This document shows, one piece after another, positions 1 to 9,900 of a stretch of DNA of 64,000 bases. The position numbers were made by a program, and so were the translations under genes. Source of the stretch: JAHDCJ01 sp039028895 (GTDB lineage Bacteria > Bacteroidota > Bacteroidia > Chitinophagales > Saprospiraceae); assembly GCA_039028895.1 (NCBI GenBank), contig JBCCHF010000018.1, positions 52,893 through 116,892 of the forward strand, given 5' to 3'. The notes below the pieces were generated by a model that saw only the letters and a program-made list of their open reading frames with translations, was not told where the DNA came from and did no database searches. The number at the start of each line of letters is the position of its first letter. Position 1 is the first letter of the stretch.

Positions 1-1479
1 GGCCGAAATTTTAATCTGAATGGTAATGTCTTGTTTATGAACCGTTTCCGGAAAAGTGGCCGCGCCTTTTCCGCCGATTTGTCATATGGGCTCTCTGACG
101 ATGACCGTGAATCAAGACTTCAGTCTCTGAATCGATTTTACCTGGGTGACGGTAATCTCAATTTCACGGATAGCCTCAACCAACGGCAGGATATTATTGG
201 TGACCGTTTAAATTATGGACTCACACTAACCCATACTGAACCCCTTGGAAAAAAGCGCTATCTCGAGTTCAGGTACAGCCTTCAAAATTTCCAGGATGAA
301 AATGATAAAACAGTATTCGATATCACGGGAGGGCCAAATCCTGAGGAAAATTATAACAGCCATCTTTCGAATAAATACAAGCGTGATTACCTATACAATA
401 GCGGGGGGCTCAGCTTCCGGTTAAACCGGAAAAAAGCTAATTTTTCGGTAGGCCTCACTCTGCAACACAGTCGTCTGAGAGGTGATCTCTTCAATGCTTC
501 ACCCCAGATTTCTGAAGACTATGTAAACCTATTGCCTAACCTGATGTATAGTTATGATCTGGCAACTTCTCGAAATATCGAGTTTTCCTACATTACCAAC
601 GTCAGAGAACCATCTGTGGAGCAATTACAGCCAATTGTTGACAATAGTAATCCGCTGAATATTTACATCGGTAATCCGGAATTGTCGCCAGAATACACGC
701 ACAGAGCAGCAGTTAGGTTCCATTCTTTCAGTCAATTCAGTATGACGAGCATTTTTGCTTCGCTAAGTGGAAGTTATACGACCAACAAGATTACTAACGA
801 AGTGTCTGTTGATTCGCTGTTCAGGCAAATAACACGCCCTGTGAATGTAGATAATGACTTCGGATTGAGAAGCTATTTTTCATTTGGAGCACCATTGAAA
901 TTCATCAAAAGTCGTATTAATATCAATAATGGCCTCAACTATAATCGGTCTCTAATATTTGTGAATGGTACCCAAAATGCTTCTAACCGCCTGAGAACGA
1001 CGTTGGATATCAGCATTGAAAATAAAAATACAGAGTTAGTTGAAATTGGCATTGGAACCAACCTGTCGCATAATCTCACCAATTACTCTGATGCGGATAA
1101 TCTCAATCAAAATTACTTTGACCAGGTTTACTACATCGACGCTGGTGTAAATTTCCTGAAAACCTGGAACCTGAGTTCTTCCTTTGATTACACGATCTAC
1201 GGTGGGGAAGCGTTTGGTTCATCTGAAACCATTCCGATTTGGAAGGCTTCCTTGTCAACTTTCCTGTTGAAAAACCAGAAAGGAGAATTAAAGTTTTCAG
1301 CCTCTGACCTACTTAATCGCAACCAGGGTATTTCCAGGACAAGTGAGTTCAATTATATCGAGGAGACCAGTACCCGCTCCTTGGGCCGTTATTTCATGGT
1401 TAGCTTTACCTACAATATCAGTAAGTTTGGCGCCCGCCAAGGCGGAGGGATTGAGGTGATTGATGGCCGGAGACGATAA
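1..1479 (+). CDS. Outer-membrane beta-barrel protein, TonB-dependent receptor type (5' end outside window)
   Basis: The frame is open from base 1, so this is the C-terminal 492 residues of a longer protein. The visible part alternates short hydrophobic/aromatic beta strands with polar, Asn/Asp-rich loops, which is the pattern of the Bacteroidota 'outer membrane beta-barrel' family whose N-terminus usually carries a carboxypeptidase-regulatory-like domain and a plug. Phrases such as 'REPSVEQLQPIVDNSNP' and 'NIYIGNPELSPEYTHR' are typical of that barrel. The last strand ends in 'GRYFMVSFTYNIS' and is followed by a short Gly/Arg-rich tail. The protein would sit in the outer membrane. The substrate cannot be read, and the plug and TonB box are outside the window. 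Confidence 0.85.
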   Translation, partial: GRNFNLNGNVLFMNRFRKSGRAFSADLSYGLSDDDRESRLQSLNRFYLGDGNLNFTDSLNQRQDIIGDRLNYGLTLTHTEPLGKKRYLEFRYSLQNFQDENDKTVFDITGGPNPEENYNSHLSNKYKRDYLYNSGGLSFRLNRKKANFSVGLTLQHSRLRGDLFNASPQISEDYVNLLPNLMYSYDLATSRNIEFSYITNVREPSVEQLQPIVDNSNPLNIYIGNPELSPEYTHRAAVRFHSFSQFSMTSIFASLSGSYTTNKITNEVSVDSLFRQITRPVNVDNDFGLRSYFSFGAPLKFIKSRININNGLNYNRSLIFVNGTQNASNRLRTTLDISIENKNTELVEIGIGTNLSHNLTNYSDADNLNQNYFDQVYYIDAGVNFLKTWNLSSSFDYTIYGGEAFGSSETIPIWKASLSTFLLKNQKGELKFSASDLLNRNQGISRTSEFNYIEETSTRSLGRYFMVSFTYNISKFGARQGGGIEVIDGRRR

Positions 1480-1494
1480 AGCGTTAAGGAAACC

Positions 1495-1572
1495 GCAAAA
1501 TGTAAAACCGCAAAACTCAGAATGTAAAAGTTGAGTACAGCGCAACTAATAAGGCAAACTTTTACATTTTGC
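1495..1572. terminator. Inverted-repeat region between convergent genes, possible bidirectional terminator
   Basis: GCAAAATGTAAAA (1495-1507) is the exact reverse complement of 1560-1572, and AATGTAAAAGTT (1521-1532) is the exact reverse complement of 1557-1568. The two hairpins compete for the same right arm. The site lies between the stop of the barrel gene and the stop of the permease gene on the opposite strand, where a shared terminator is expected. There is no clean T-tract, so termination is an inference. Confidence 0.4.
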
Positions 1573-1611
1573 AGATTTACATTTCATATTCTTCGGTTTA
1601 AAGTTGGTGCT

Positions 1612-3876
1612 CTATCCGATCTCTTCAAGACTTAACAGCACAGGTACTTGCTTTTCACCATTATGAACGAAAATAGTCGTCTTTAATCCGCTGGCCAAGG
1701 TTTTTAGACTATTTGCATAATTATCTTCTTCTCCGTTTGCCGGAATGGCGAGCCCGAGAAAGACGACATCAGCGTTTCCACTATGCCTGTGGATAGTGTT
1801 TCTAACGGATTCACCTTTATGATTTACAACTACCTTAACATCTGCCTTTATCCTTGTTTTTGGAATAATCGCCTGTAATTGCGATTCCATGTTTTCGGCT
1901 TCAGTGTCAGATTTGACGATTGAATAGATCGTCAATTTGGCTTTTCGCCAAGGTGCGTTGGAATTGAGCAGGTGGGCTAACAACAACATAAGGTCACCAT
2001 TTCTTCTTTGGCCACCCCACCATAAGTGGATAGATTTGTCCTGTCCAGGTTCATGGCCCCAGTCTAGTTTGGCGATGATAGTACTGATACCGGTTTGCGA
2101 TACGGCACGCATGATACGCAAGTGCGTGGCGAGGTGGCTTTCTTTATCCGACCAGCCAAATAGCACAGTCTTGGATTTCATACCGGCTATTCCATTGGCT
2201 TGTGCTACGTTAACTGCACCTTCTTCGAAATTGGAGACCACGTTGATCTCGCCAAAAGCATTGAGATTTTGTTGTCTGATATCATCGTTCATTTGAGCCA
2301 TTTTGGCATCAAGGCTGAAACGATCTTCAGTCAGATTGCCTTCTACGAGGTAGGTGGCCGTAACGATACCGCTTTTATGGCTAAACCAGGTAGCCAATCT
2401 GAGGAGACTGCCACGTTTGGCTGGATTACCGACAAAAGCCAGGATGTATGGGCGCCAGTTTCGGGCTTTATTGCCATGTGGTTTGTGGTTGAGTAGCGCA
2501 TAGCGAGCCAGCGAAAACCAGAAGCCTGCACGCGCATCACCCCATTCCTTTTGAAGGCTTCGTTTCTTGAGGAAGAAATATAATATAAGCTCAAGGATCA
2601 CCGCAAACAAGCAGGCTAAAGGACTAACCAGAAACATGACAAGGATTGCACCAATAGCTCCAAGTACGGAGACAAACCACGGTACATTGATCGTAGGTCT
2701 GTACGAGGGATCGCCTACCAGTTTTTCCACCACAGCACTAAGATTGACCATTACATAAAGGGTCAGGAACAGGATGGAAACAAACATTGCCACAGTATTC
2801 AATCCACCGAGTAACACTGCTAAAAGCGCAATCGCCCCAGTCACCCAGGTAGCCAACGCGGGTTGCCCTGTTTTCGACAATTTAGTAAATATCTTTGGCG
2901 CAAGTCCATCATTTGCCAATGCTTGCAATACACGAGGACCACTCAGAATACTGCCAAATGCAGAGGACAAGATAGCACCCCAAATCGCCGGATAGACCAG
3001 CCAAGCACCGAGGAATGCGACAGTTGTCCAGGTTTCGACACCGCTGTTGGCCAGTTGCTCAGGAGACATTTGGGTTGTGATCGCCAGGAATACAGGGATC
3101 AGCATATAAAGAATCAGACCTGTAACAATAGCTCCCATTGTACCAACCGGGATTGACTTTTGCGGATCTTTCAGATCACCACTCATGCCGATACCAGCTG
3201 TAAATCCTGTAACAGCAGGAAAGAATACAGCAAAAACAAACCAGAATCCTTCCGGAGCGGTTCGATACGTTGCCTCCCATTCCGGTTGTTTGAGTTCACC
3301 TCCGGTCAGCACGCCAACGACCAGCGCCAGGACAGAAAGCACAACTGCAATGAGAATTGGAATCTGCATTTTCAAAACCAGCGAAGCCGACTTTCCCGAA
3401 AGGATAGTAGTAAAGACAATAAACGCAGCTGCCAATGCCATCACCATCTGTTGATGTGACAAGGCGGTTTCGGGCATAAAAATGATGATGGCTTCCGCCA
3501 GACCGAAACAATAAAACGTAAGGCTTAGCGTACGGCAAAAATAAAGTGGTATCCCAATGGCACCGCCCAATTCAAGACCCAGCGATCGAGATATCATGAA
3601 ATATTCTCCACCTGCTCCAACTTTCATATTGGTGGCAATAGCAGATGCGCTAAGACCTGTGATGAATGTAATAGAACAAGCAAGAATGACCACAACGAAA
3701 GTCAGTCCAAGGCCGATATTACCGACTACCCACCCAAAGCGCAAGTACATAATAAGTCCCAGGATTGTCAGGAGGCTAGGCATATAAACACCCAGGAAAG
3801 TACCAAATTTAGCGGCTTGCGGTGTTTTTTCAGTTGGTTTTTGGTCGAGTTGTACAGCTTGGCTTGCGTTTTCCAT
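1612..3876 (-). CDS. Cation-chloride cotransporter-like APC permease (SLC12 type)
   Basis: About 754 residues. The N-terminal ~480 residues contain about 12 hydrophobic segments starting with 'GVYMPSLLTILGLIMYLRFGWVVG', the first-helix signature of the cation-chloride cotransporter branch of the amino acid/polyamine/organocation superfamily. The C-terminal ~270 residues are soluble and contain 'IHLWWGGQRRNGDLMLLLA', which resembles the conserved C-terminal domain of SLC12 transporters. The likely role is electroneutral uptake of K+ or Na+ with Cl-, but substrate cannot be fixed from sequence. I chose the ATG at 3876 (MENASQ) over an in-frame ATG at 3933 because the extra 19 residues are not membrane-like and would overlap the divergent promoter region. 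It is divergent from the flavoprotein gene. Confidence 0.85.
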   Translation of the reverse strand: MENASQAVQLDQKPTEKTPQAAKFGTFLGVYMPSLLTILGLIMYLRFGWVVGNIGLGLTFVVVILACSITFITGLSASAIATNMKVGAGGEYFMISRSLGLELGGAIGIPLYFCRTLSLTFYCFGLAEAIIIFMPETALSHQQMVMALAAAFIVFTTILSGKSASLVLKMQIPILIAVVLSVLALVVGVLTGGELKQPEWEATYRTAPEGFWFVFAVFFPAVTGFTAGIGMSGDLKDPQKSIPVGTMGAIVTGLILYMLIPVFLAITTQMSPEQLANSGVETWTTVAFLGAWLVYPAIWGAILSSAFGSILSGPRVLQALANDGLAPKIFTKLSKTGQPALATWVTGAIALLAVLLGGLNTVAMFVSILFLTLYVMVNLSAVVEKLVGDPSYRPTINVPWFVSVLGAIGAILVMFLVSPLACLFAVILELILYFFLKKRSLQKEWGDARAGFWFSLARYALLNHKPHGNKARNWRPYILAFVGNPAKRGSLLRLATWFSHKSGIVTATYLVEGNLTEDRFSLDAKMAQMNDDIRQQNLNAFGEINVVSNFEEGAVNVAQANGIAGMKSKTVLFGWSDKESHLATHLRIMRAVSQTGISTIIAKLDWGHEPGQDKSIHLWWGGQRRNGDLMLLLAHLLNSNAPWRKAKLTIYSIVKSDTEAENMESQLQAIIPKTRIKADVKVVVNHKGESVRNTIHRHSGNADVVFLGLAIPANGEEDNYANSLKTLASGLKTTIFVHNGEKQVPVLLSLEEIG

Positions 3877-3966
3877 TGAGGTTTTTTTGTGGTTTGGTGC
3901 CAGATAGTTATTGGCTTTAAAAATAATCATCAATTTGAGCCTTTCAAATTTATTTTGCCTGCTTTG

Positions 3967-3974
3967 TACCTTTG
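3967..3974 (+). promoter_or_regulatory. Bacteroidota -7 box TACCTTTG, seven bases before the start codon
   Basis: TACCTTTG matches the Bacteroidota -7 consensus TAnnTTTG exactly. Only seven bases separate its end from the ATG at 3982, so transcription would begin at or within a few bases of the start codon and the mRNA would be nearly leaderless. No TTG is present at the usual -33 distance. Confidence 0.55.
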
Positions 3975-3981
3975 CCCTTCA

Positions 3982-5193
3982 ATGAATCAAAGAATTGTCA
4001 TTGTTGGAGGGGGTGCAGCCGGTTTTTTTGCAGCCATTCGTTGTGCTGAGCTCAATCGCCAGAATAAGGTGATTATCCTTGAGCAGGGCCGTTCTGTGTT
4101 GCAGAAGGTAAAGGTCTCAGGTGGTGGACGATGCAATGTCACCCACGCCTGCTGGGATCCAGCCGAATTGGTCACAAATTATCCCCGAGGACAAAAAGAA
4201 TTATTAGGACCTTTCCATCGCTTTTTTACCGGTGATACGGTGGCATGGTTTGAAGAGCGTGGTGTAAAACTCAAGATCGAAGCCGATAACCGTATGTTTC
4301 CGGTAACGGATAATTCTCAATCTATCATCGATTGCCTGTGGAAATCTGCGAAAAGAGTAGGTGTAAAGGTGGAAACGGGCAAAAAGATGCTAGGTTTTAA
4401 GCCAACCGGCAATGATAAATGGCGTCTGAGCATAAAAGGTGAACAGGATTTAATCGCTGATAAATTGATGTTAGCAACTGGTAGCGCGAAAAGTACATGG
4501 CAATTACTCCAGGGTTTAGGGCATACCATAGTTCGACCTGTGCCGTCATTATTCACTTTTAACATCAAAGACGAACGTATCAATGGACTGGCAGGGATTG
4601 CTTTGCCAAAGGTCAGGATATCGATCAAAGATACCAGGCTTGAAGCTGAAGGGCCATTATTGATTACGCATTGGGGTCTTAGTGGTCCGGCCATTTTGAA
4701 ACTATCAGCTTTCGGTGCCAGAGTTTTGCATGAAAGCCATTACCAATTCCGGATAAAGGTCGATCTTTCCGGTTTAACCGGAATGGTAGCTGTGACGGAA
4801 GCCATAGAGCAGGTCAATACCAAAAAGCTGGTGCTCAACCACAATCCATTCAACCTTCCAGAAAGGTTATGGAAAAAGCTGGCTCAGCATTCAGGCATCT
4901 TAAAACAAAAATCCTGGAACGAATTGAGTAAAAAAGATATCACCAATCTTGCGGGAAATATCGGTAGCGCTGAGTTTACCGTCAATGGCAAAAGCACTTT
5001 CAAAGAAGAATTCGTGACTGCAGGGGGTGTTGATCTTAAGGAAGTTGACTTTAGACGATTTGGCAGTAAGCAATTTCCAAATCTTTATTTTGCCGGGGAG
5101 GTGCTTAATATTGATGCTGTTACAGGCGGTTTCAACTTCCAGGCTGCCTGGACGGGTGGTTGGATTGCTGGTGAGGCTATGGCTGCCGACTAA
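3982..5193 (+). CDS. HI0933-like flavoprotein (NAD(P)/FAD-dependent oxidoreductase)
   Basis: About 403 residues. It opens with the FAD dinucleotide-binding motif 'IVIVGGGAAGFFAAIRCAE' and continues with 'VKVSGGGRCNVTHAC', both signatures of the HI0933/BaiN-like flavoprotein family. The C-terminal FAD-contacting segment reads 'LYFAGEVLNIDAVTGGFN', also typical. Length agrees with the family (about 400). The cellular substrate of the family is poorly known; some members are 3-dehydro-bile-acid reductases and others are annotated aminoacetone oxidases. The start at 3982 is chosen because the upstream in-frame ATG (3889) would add residues encoded by the promoter and is not conserved-looking. The stop overlaps the stop of the convergent DinB gene by four bases. 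Confidence 0.9.
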   Translation: MNQRIVIVGGGAAGFFAAIRCAELNRQNKVIILEQGRSVLQKVKVSGGGRCNVTHACWDPAELVTNYPRGQKELLGPFHRFFTGDTVAWFEERGVKLKIEADNRMFPVTDNSQSIIDCLWKSAKRVGVKVETGKKMLGFKPTGNDKWRLSIKGEQDLIADKLMLATGSAKSTWQLLQGLGHTIVRPVPSLFTFNIKDERINGLAGIALPKVRISIKDTRLEAEGPLLITHWGLSGPAILKLSAFGARVLHESHYQFRIKVDLSGLTGMVAVTEAIEQVNTKKLVLNHNPFNLPERLWKKLAQHSGILKQKSWNELSKKDITNLAGNIGSAEFTVNGKSTFKEEFVTAGGVDLKEVDFRRFGSKQFPNLYFAGEVLNIDAVTGGFNFQAAWTGGWIAGEAMAAD

Positions 5194-5693
5194 ACATTGA
5201 GGTCGAGATCTGCGTAATAGCCCAAATCCACGTCTTTTAGCATCTTCGTCCAAAAGGTGATCTGTCCAGTGTGGTAAGAAAAATGTTCAACGACGTGCAA
5301 AATTATCCCCGTTCCGGTAAGGTCAAATCCTTGGACTATTCTGGGACGATTGAGGTTGTCTTCGGTGGCGGATCCAATAATTGTTGCTGCTGTATCGGTT
5401 ACAGATTTTAGCTTATCGAGCAAGGCAGTTTTCGAATACCCTCTTCTTGCTTCGAATTCACGGTCTCTTTCCCTGATGTCTGGTTGCCCGTCCAGACCAT
5501 GCATAATATACTGCGTGATATTACCACAAAGGTGCAGCATGAGATTACCAATTGAATTGGAATTGTTGTTTGGTCTCTTCCATACTTCTTCTTCGGTGAG
5601 TTTGTTCAGGCATTTTTCAATTCTTGGATAACTTTCGTTGAAACGGAACAAGGCCTGGCTAATGAATTCGGTGGCTGTAGGGGAATTGGGCAT
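5190..5693 (-). CDS. DinB/YfiT-like four-helix protein
   Basis: 167 residues, helical throughout, with histidines placed as in the DinB superfamily metal site: one in 'LMLHLCGN' and two in 'HVVEHFSYHTGQI'. The family folds as a four-helix bundle that binds a divalent metal, and members include thiol transferases and damage-inducible proteins. This member's substrate is unknown. It is convergent with the flavoprotein gene and shares four bases with it, so the two probably share a termination region. A heptanucleotide array lies just upstream of its start. Confidence 0.8.
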   Translation of the reverse strand: MPNSPTATEFISQALFRFNESYPRIEKCLNKLTEEEVWKRPNNNSNSIGNLMLHLCGNITQYIMHGLDGQPDIRERDREFEARRGYSKTALLDKLKSVTDTAATIIGSATEDNLNRPRIVQGFDLTGTGIILHVVEHFSYHTGQITFWTKMLKDVDLGYYADLDLNV

Positions 5694-5703
5694 TTTGTTT
5701 TAA

Positions 5704-5745
5704 TTGATGGTTGATGGTTGATGGTTGATGGTTGATGGTTGATGG
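5704..5745. repeat. Heptanucleotide tandem repeat, six perfect copies of TTGATGG
   Basis: Six exact head-to-tail copies of TTGATGG, with a partial seventh (TTGA), lie 10 bp upstream of the DinB gene start. It has no spacers, so it is a simple microsatellite. Its position is where a copy-number change could shift expression of the DinB gene. Confidence 0.9.
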
Positions 5746-5781
5746 TTGACAGAATTTCTACCGTAGAGTTTCGCAGAGATT

Positions 5782-6249
5782 TTACTTCCAGAATCCGATG
5801 TGGACCTGTTTTGCTTCTTCTTCCAGTAAAGGCCCAATTACCTCTACCTTTCGGTCTCCATTTTCGAATACATTCCGGCAAGGTAAATGGAGTCTCATAC
5901 CTGTTGGGTTTTTGGGAAGGTGCTCGTACATTTTTTGACCACTTAAAGCATAGACAACTCGGCTGATCCCGGACCAATAAATTACCCCACAACACATGGC
6001 ACATGGTTCAGTACTTGTATATAAGGTTGCCTTTGTAAGGATGTTGGCATCAAACTTTTCTGCTGCTGCTCTAACCACATTAAGTTCTGCATGACCAGAG
6101 ATGTCTTTTTCAGTAACCACAGTGTTTTCGGCTTCCATGATGATTGATCCATGTTCGTTGACGATCAATGATCCGAAGGGGTGATTTCCATTTTGTCGTG
6201 ATGAGGCAGCCAATTCAAGGCATCGTTTCAGGAAAAAGGTATGATCCAT
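5782..6249 (-). CDS. Nucleoside/guanine deaminase-like zinc enzyme (cytidine deaminase superfamily)
   Basis: 155 residues. The zinc site is complete: 'SGHAELNVV' supplies the His ligand and catalytic Glu (HAE), and 'STEPCAMCCGVIYW' supplies the two Cys ligands (PCxxC). Size and motif spacing match the CMP/dCMP deaminase fold subgroup that includes guanine deaminase and TadA. The 'NPTGMRLHLPCRNVF' stretch and C-terminal tail are closer to small free-nucleobase deaminases than to TadA, so I favour guanine deaminase-like activity but cannot exclude tRNA adenosine deaminase. Cytoplasmic. It is transcribed in the same direction as the DinB gene, 88 bp upstream of it. Confidence 0.85.
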   Translation of the reverse strand: MDHTFFLKRCLELAASSRQNGNHPFGSLIVNEHGSIIMEAENTVVTEKDISGHAELNVVRAAAEKFDANILTKATLYTSTEPCAMCCGVIYWSGISRVVYALSGQKMYEHLPKNPTGMRLHLPCRNVFENGDRKVEVIGPLLEEEAKQVHIGFWK

Positions 6250-6357
6250 TTCGGAAAGGTAATGATTCTATTTTAGGAATAGGCGCCCAAATCATTTTAC
6301 AATCTTGTGCGCTTAATTAAGGTAATTGTCTAACTTGCGGGGATTTCCAAAAAACCA

Positions 6358-6753
6358 ATGCTCAATATCACCAAATATATCAACGTTAAGACCGGTTTTA
6401 TTGGTGCTATTATAATGGCTTCAATCGTAGGTTATATCAACCATGAATTTGGGATGTGGCCTGCCACAATTGCTGCTCTAAAACAAGGTACCTATACCTT
6501 TTTCTTCGGTGGTGCAGTGATCCAATTTTGCGAAACATTAAGTCTTAAATATCCTGACCATTCCTGGAAGGGAATTCTACTCGGCGCATTGTCGGCTTCT
6601 GTTGTGACTATTATTGCAGTGCTGATCGTACATCATATGCGCGGGACGCCTTTGCCTTTTGCCAGTACAGTGCCGACTATGGTGCTGGGGCCTCCTGGTT
6701 TCCTGTTTTTGGCCTGGCGGAAGCGTTGGGTGGCTGATCGTAATTCAACTTAA
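6358..6753 (+). CDS. Small integral membrane protein, function unknown
   Basis: 131 residues with about three to four hydrophobic segments (around residues 13-28, 44-56, 73-92 and 106-118). No enzymatic or transport motif was recognised. It stands alone, divergent from the deaminase gene and followed by a palindromic repeat block. The coding frame looks genuine: ordinary codon use, ATG start, no rival frame of similar length. Confidence 0.6.
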   Translation: MLNITKYINVKTGFIGAIIMASIVGYINHEFGMWPATIAALKQGTYTFFFGGAVIQFCETLSLKYPDHSWKGILLGALSASVVTIIAVLIVHHMRGTPLPFASTVPTMVLGPPGFLFLAWRKRWVADRNST

Positions 6754-6774
6754 TGATTTACTTCTGAGCGTTTC

Positions 6775-6958
6775 CACCTCAACCCTAACCCTTCTCCTTC
6801 AGGAGAAGGGAACTCACTTTGGTTCCTCTCCTTGAGGAGAGGTTAAGTGAGGTGAAAAATAGAACTGATGAGTGTCCCTCTCCTTGAGGAGAGTGTAGGT
6901 GAGGTGTAAAATGGAACTGATGTGCGTCCCTCTCCTTGAGGAGAGGTTAGGTGAGGTG
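6775..6958. repeat. Palindromic intergenic repeat block ('AGGAGAAGGG' family), copy A
   Basis: The block begins CACCTCAACCCTAACCCTT and ends GTTAGGTGAGGTG, which are largely complementary. Inside are repeated cores CTCCTTCAGGAGAAGGG and CTCTCCTTGAGGAGAG (three copies), each a short palindrome. The same sequence family fills 10245-10337, 15369-15448 and 35599-35721. It could fold into one long hairpin or several small ones. No coding frame of note. Confidence 0.85.
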
Positions 6959-6974
6959 CTAGCTGGAAAAAGAT

Positions 6975-6982
6975 TATCTTTG
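6975..6982 (+). promoter_or_regulatory. -7 box TATCTTTG, five bases before the start codon
   Basis: Exact match to TAnnTTTG with the ATG of the next gene five bases downstream, implying a leaderless or near-leaderless mRNA. No -33 TTG stands at the expected spacing because the region upstream is the palindromic repeat. Confidence 0.5.
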
Positions 6983-6987
6983 AAACC

Positions 6988-9900
6988 ATGATCCATATTA
7001 CCCGACTTTGTGCGATAATCCTCCAATTATTGCTTGTTGCGGTACTTTTATTTTCGTTTAAGCAATATACCTACACCGAACCTACTATTCTTCATCTTCG
7101 TTTTCTGGACGGGGTAACCCAACTGGCTGTATTGCCGGAGAGAGTAGTAGTGCAATGTGTTGAAGATGGCTTTGTCTCTGAATTTTCCAGTAAGGATATA
7201 ACACTGGCCAAACCTTTAACTTTTAGTTTAGAGCAAGGCAGTTATATTATTTCCGTTACCGGAAAGGGATTTCAGCCATTGGAATTTGAGCTGAGTACTG
7301 CTGAAAGACAGGTGCTGAATTACACGCTCCGGTTAGATGCCTATGCGCCTGATCAATTTGTCAATTATGAATTTCTCGAAAGAGCGACAAATAAAGGTCA
7401 AACCATTATCATCGGTTATGTCGTTGACTGGGATGGCAAACCGTTGCCAAATGTAGACATAACCTGTATCGAAACGGGAGAATGGGTCACTACCGACTCC
7501 AAAGGCTATTATCGGCTTGCGTTGTCTGTTGATTATGAAGCGTTTGCTAGGTTCCATGAAGAGCTGCCTCCTGATGTTGCTATCGAACATTTTTATCGAA
7601 CGTTGGTGTACAAGAAAGCAGGCTATAACGATTTGGTGATTCATAACGAACTGGTACAACCTTACGGGAATGGGATTGCAAGCCATCGGATGCTGGAAGG
7701 AGATGGAGTTATTGAGGTGGAGAATACGCGATACTTCGACTTGAGCCATTCAGTTAAAAGTAGGGAAGATACTGTAGGGAAGATACAGGTGGCAGTCGAA
7801 ATTGGGGAAACTGCAATCAGGGGTGAAGAACCGTCAATTTTAAATTTTCAACCTCCGCAAGGAACAGAAAAAAGCTTTAATAGCTGCGTGCCACAATCAA
7901 TCGTCGTTGGCTTCACAGCTAGTGGAACGACCTGTTGCTCGGGGTCTTGCTCAGATTTCAATTCGGATTATGGGGTTTATAGCATGGATCTTTACAGCAA
8001 GCATATCTTGAGAGGTGAGTGGCTGACGACCTGGAACAGTTTGCCGAATATGGCTGAAGGGTATAAAGCCGCTGCTGTTGCGATCCGGTCGTATGCGCTG
8101 GCTCGGATGCTTTACAATCCTTCATCTACTGGCTTTTACCAGATTTGTTCTAATGCTTGTTGTCAGAATTTCTTTATTGGTAGTATTCCTTCTTACATGG
8201 CTTCCGCAGTTGATGCTACTTCTGGGGTAATCATGATGGATGGTAATGAGGTAGGACTTACAGAGTATAGTTCTGAGAATAATGGACTCGATAATTGCCA
8301 TTGTGTAACAGGCTGTAGTGCGGGCAACCAATGCACTCTATCTGGAGGAGGAGTTGGCTGCTGGCAATCCGGACCATGTGGAGATGGTTATTTTCAAGAC
8401 CCAGGTAATTTTCTATGTATTGAAGATCCAGTTGGGACGGGTCATAAACAATTTGGCCACGGTAGAGGCATGAGTCAATACGGTTCTGCCAGATGGGCAT
8501 CAGGGATTAATCTCAATGCTGCTTGTGAATCCGGCCCTCAACCACTACATGGGTATGGTACTAAAAACTGGATTGAGATATTGGATCACTATTACCCCAG
8601 TTTTAGTCTGTTGTCTGGACTGGGTACTTGTGGGTTGGACTGTAGTGATGTGGTGGCTTTGGAATGTGGCATCCCCATTTCTGGGAATACGGCCAATAGT
8701 ACTAGCAATATTCTAACATACGGCTGCAATATTTCAAATAACTATACAGGGCCTGAGCTGGTCTTTTCGGTAATTATGGAGCCAGGCCCCTTCACCGTGA
8801 ACTTATCAAATATTGTTTACCCGCCCAATCCCGGTCAATCTGTTGGTTTGTCCGTGATAGTGCTTGATGGAAATTCAGGGTGTATTGTTGAGGAAGATCC
8901 GAATAATAACAATTCGAATTGCATTGAAGCGTTGGTAGGCGGTGGTACGATGACCATCAATAATCCTGCTGGTGGATTGTATTTTATCATTGTGGATGGG
9001 TTGACTGGCGTACCATACCAAGGAAGTTCAAATGATTACGATGAAGATAATGGCAGTTTTGATCTTTTGGTCGATGGTCTTTGTTCAGATTGTCCTCATT
9101 TATATGATGAACCTTGCAGTGCACTTGTTATTCCGTCAGGTGATGAATGTGTTTTCACTGAAGTCCAAAATTTCTGTGCAACTACGAGTTTCAATCCGCC
9201 TGTAGTTAATTGTCTTGGCGATCTCAGTGAACAAGACATTTGGGTCAGGACTACAGCCGGAGTGGCTGGTCGATTAATCGTAGATACCAATGACGGTAGT
9301 CTTGGTGATCTTGAAATGGCGCTATATACCGGGTCTGATTGTGACAATCTTTCCTTATATGGCTGCTTTCCCAATGGCAGCATCAATGATCCAAATGGCT
9401 GGATGCCAATTGCCGACCTCAATGGGCTAACCCCGGGTGAAGACATCTGGATCAGGTTATGGGATTTTGGTTTTCCTCATGAAGGGAATTTTGGTATTTG
9501 CGCTAATGACCCTGATGCTGGATTGGCAACCATTGAAGTTTGTCCTACAGTGATTTTGAAGGGCGCTTTTGATGCCTTTCATTTCAATACTGATAATCTT
9601 ATGCGGACGACATATGCGGATAACTATCTTATGTCATTATTCCAACCTTTCAATGTTGCTCCCTGGTTTTATGCAGGTGTAGAATCATTTCCAACAAACT
9701 TCTCTATTCCTACTGATATGGTCGATTGGGTCTTGATCACGATCAAGGATGGTGCTAACGCAGCATCCATAGTGTACAGACAGGCAGGGGTCTTGCATGC
9801 AGATGGCACCATTACTGCAACGGATGGTAGTTTGATCAGCTTTACGGCAAGCCTGATTTCAGGTTATTATATCGAAGTTGCACATTCCAATCACCTACCG

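Noticed and set aside
3877..3960. TAAATTTG on the minus strand (3952-3945) as promoter of the permease gene
   Set aside because: It matches the -7 consensus but lies about 70 bp upstream without a -33 TTG in AT-rich DNA, so it may be chance.
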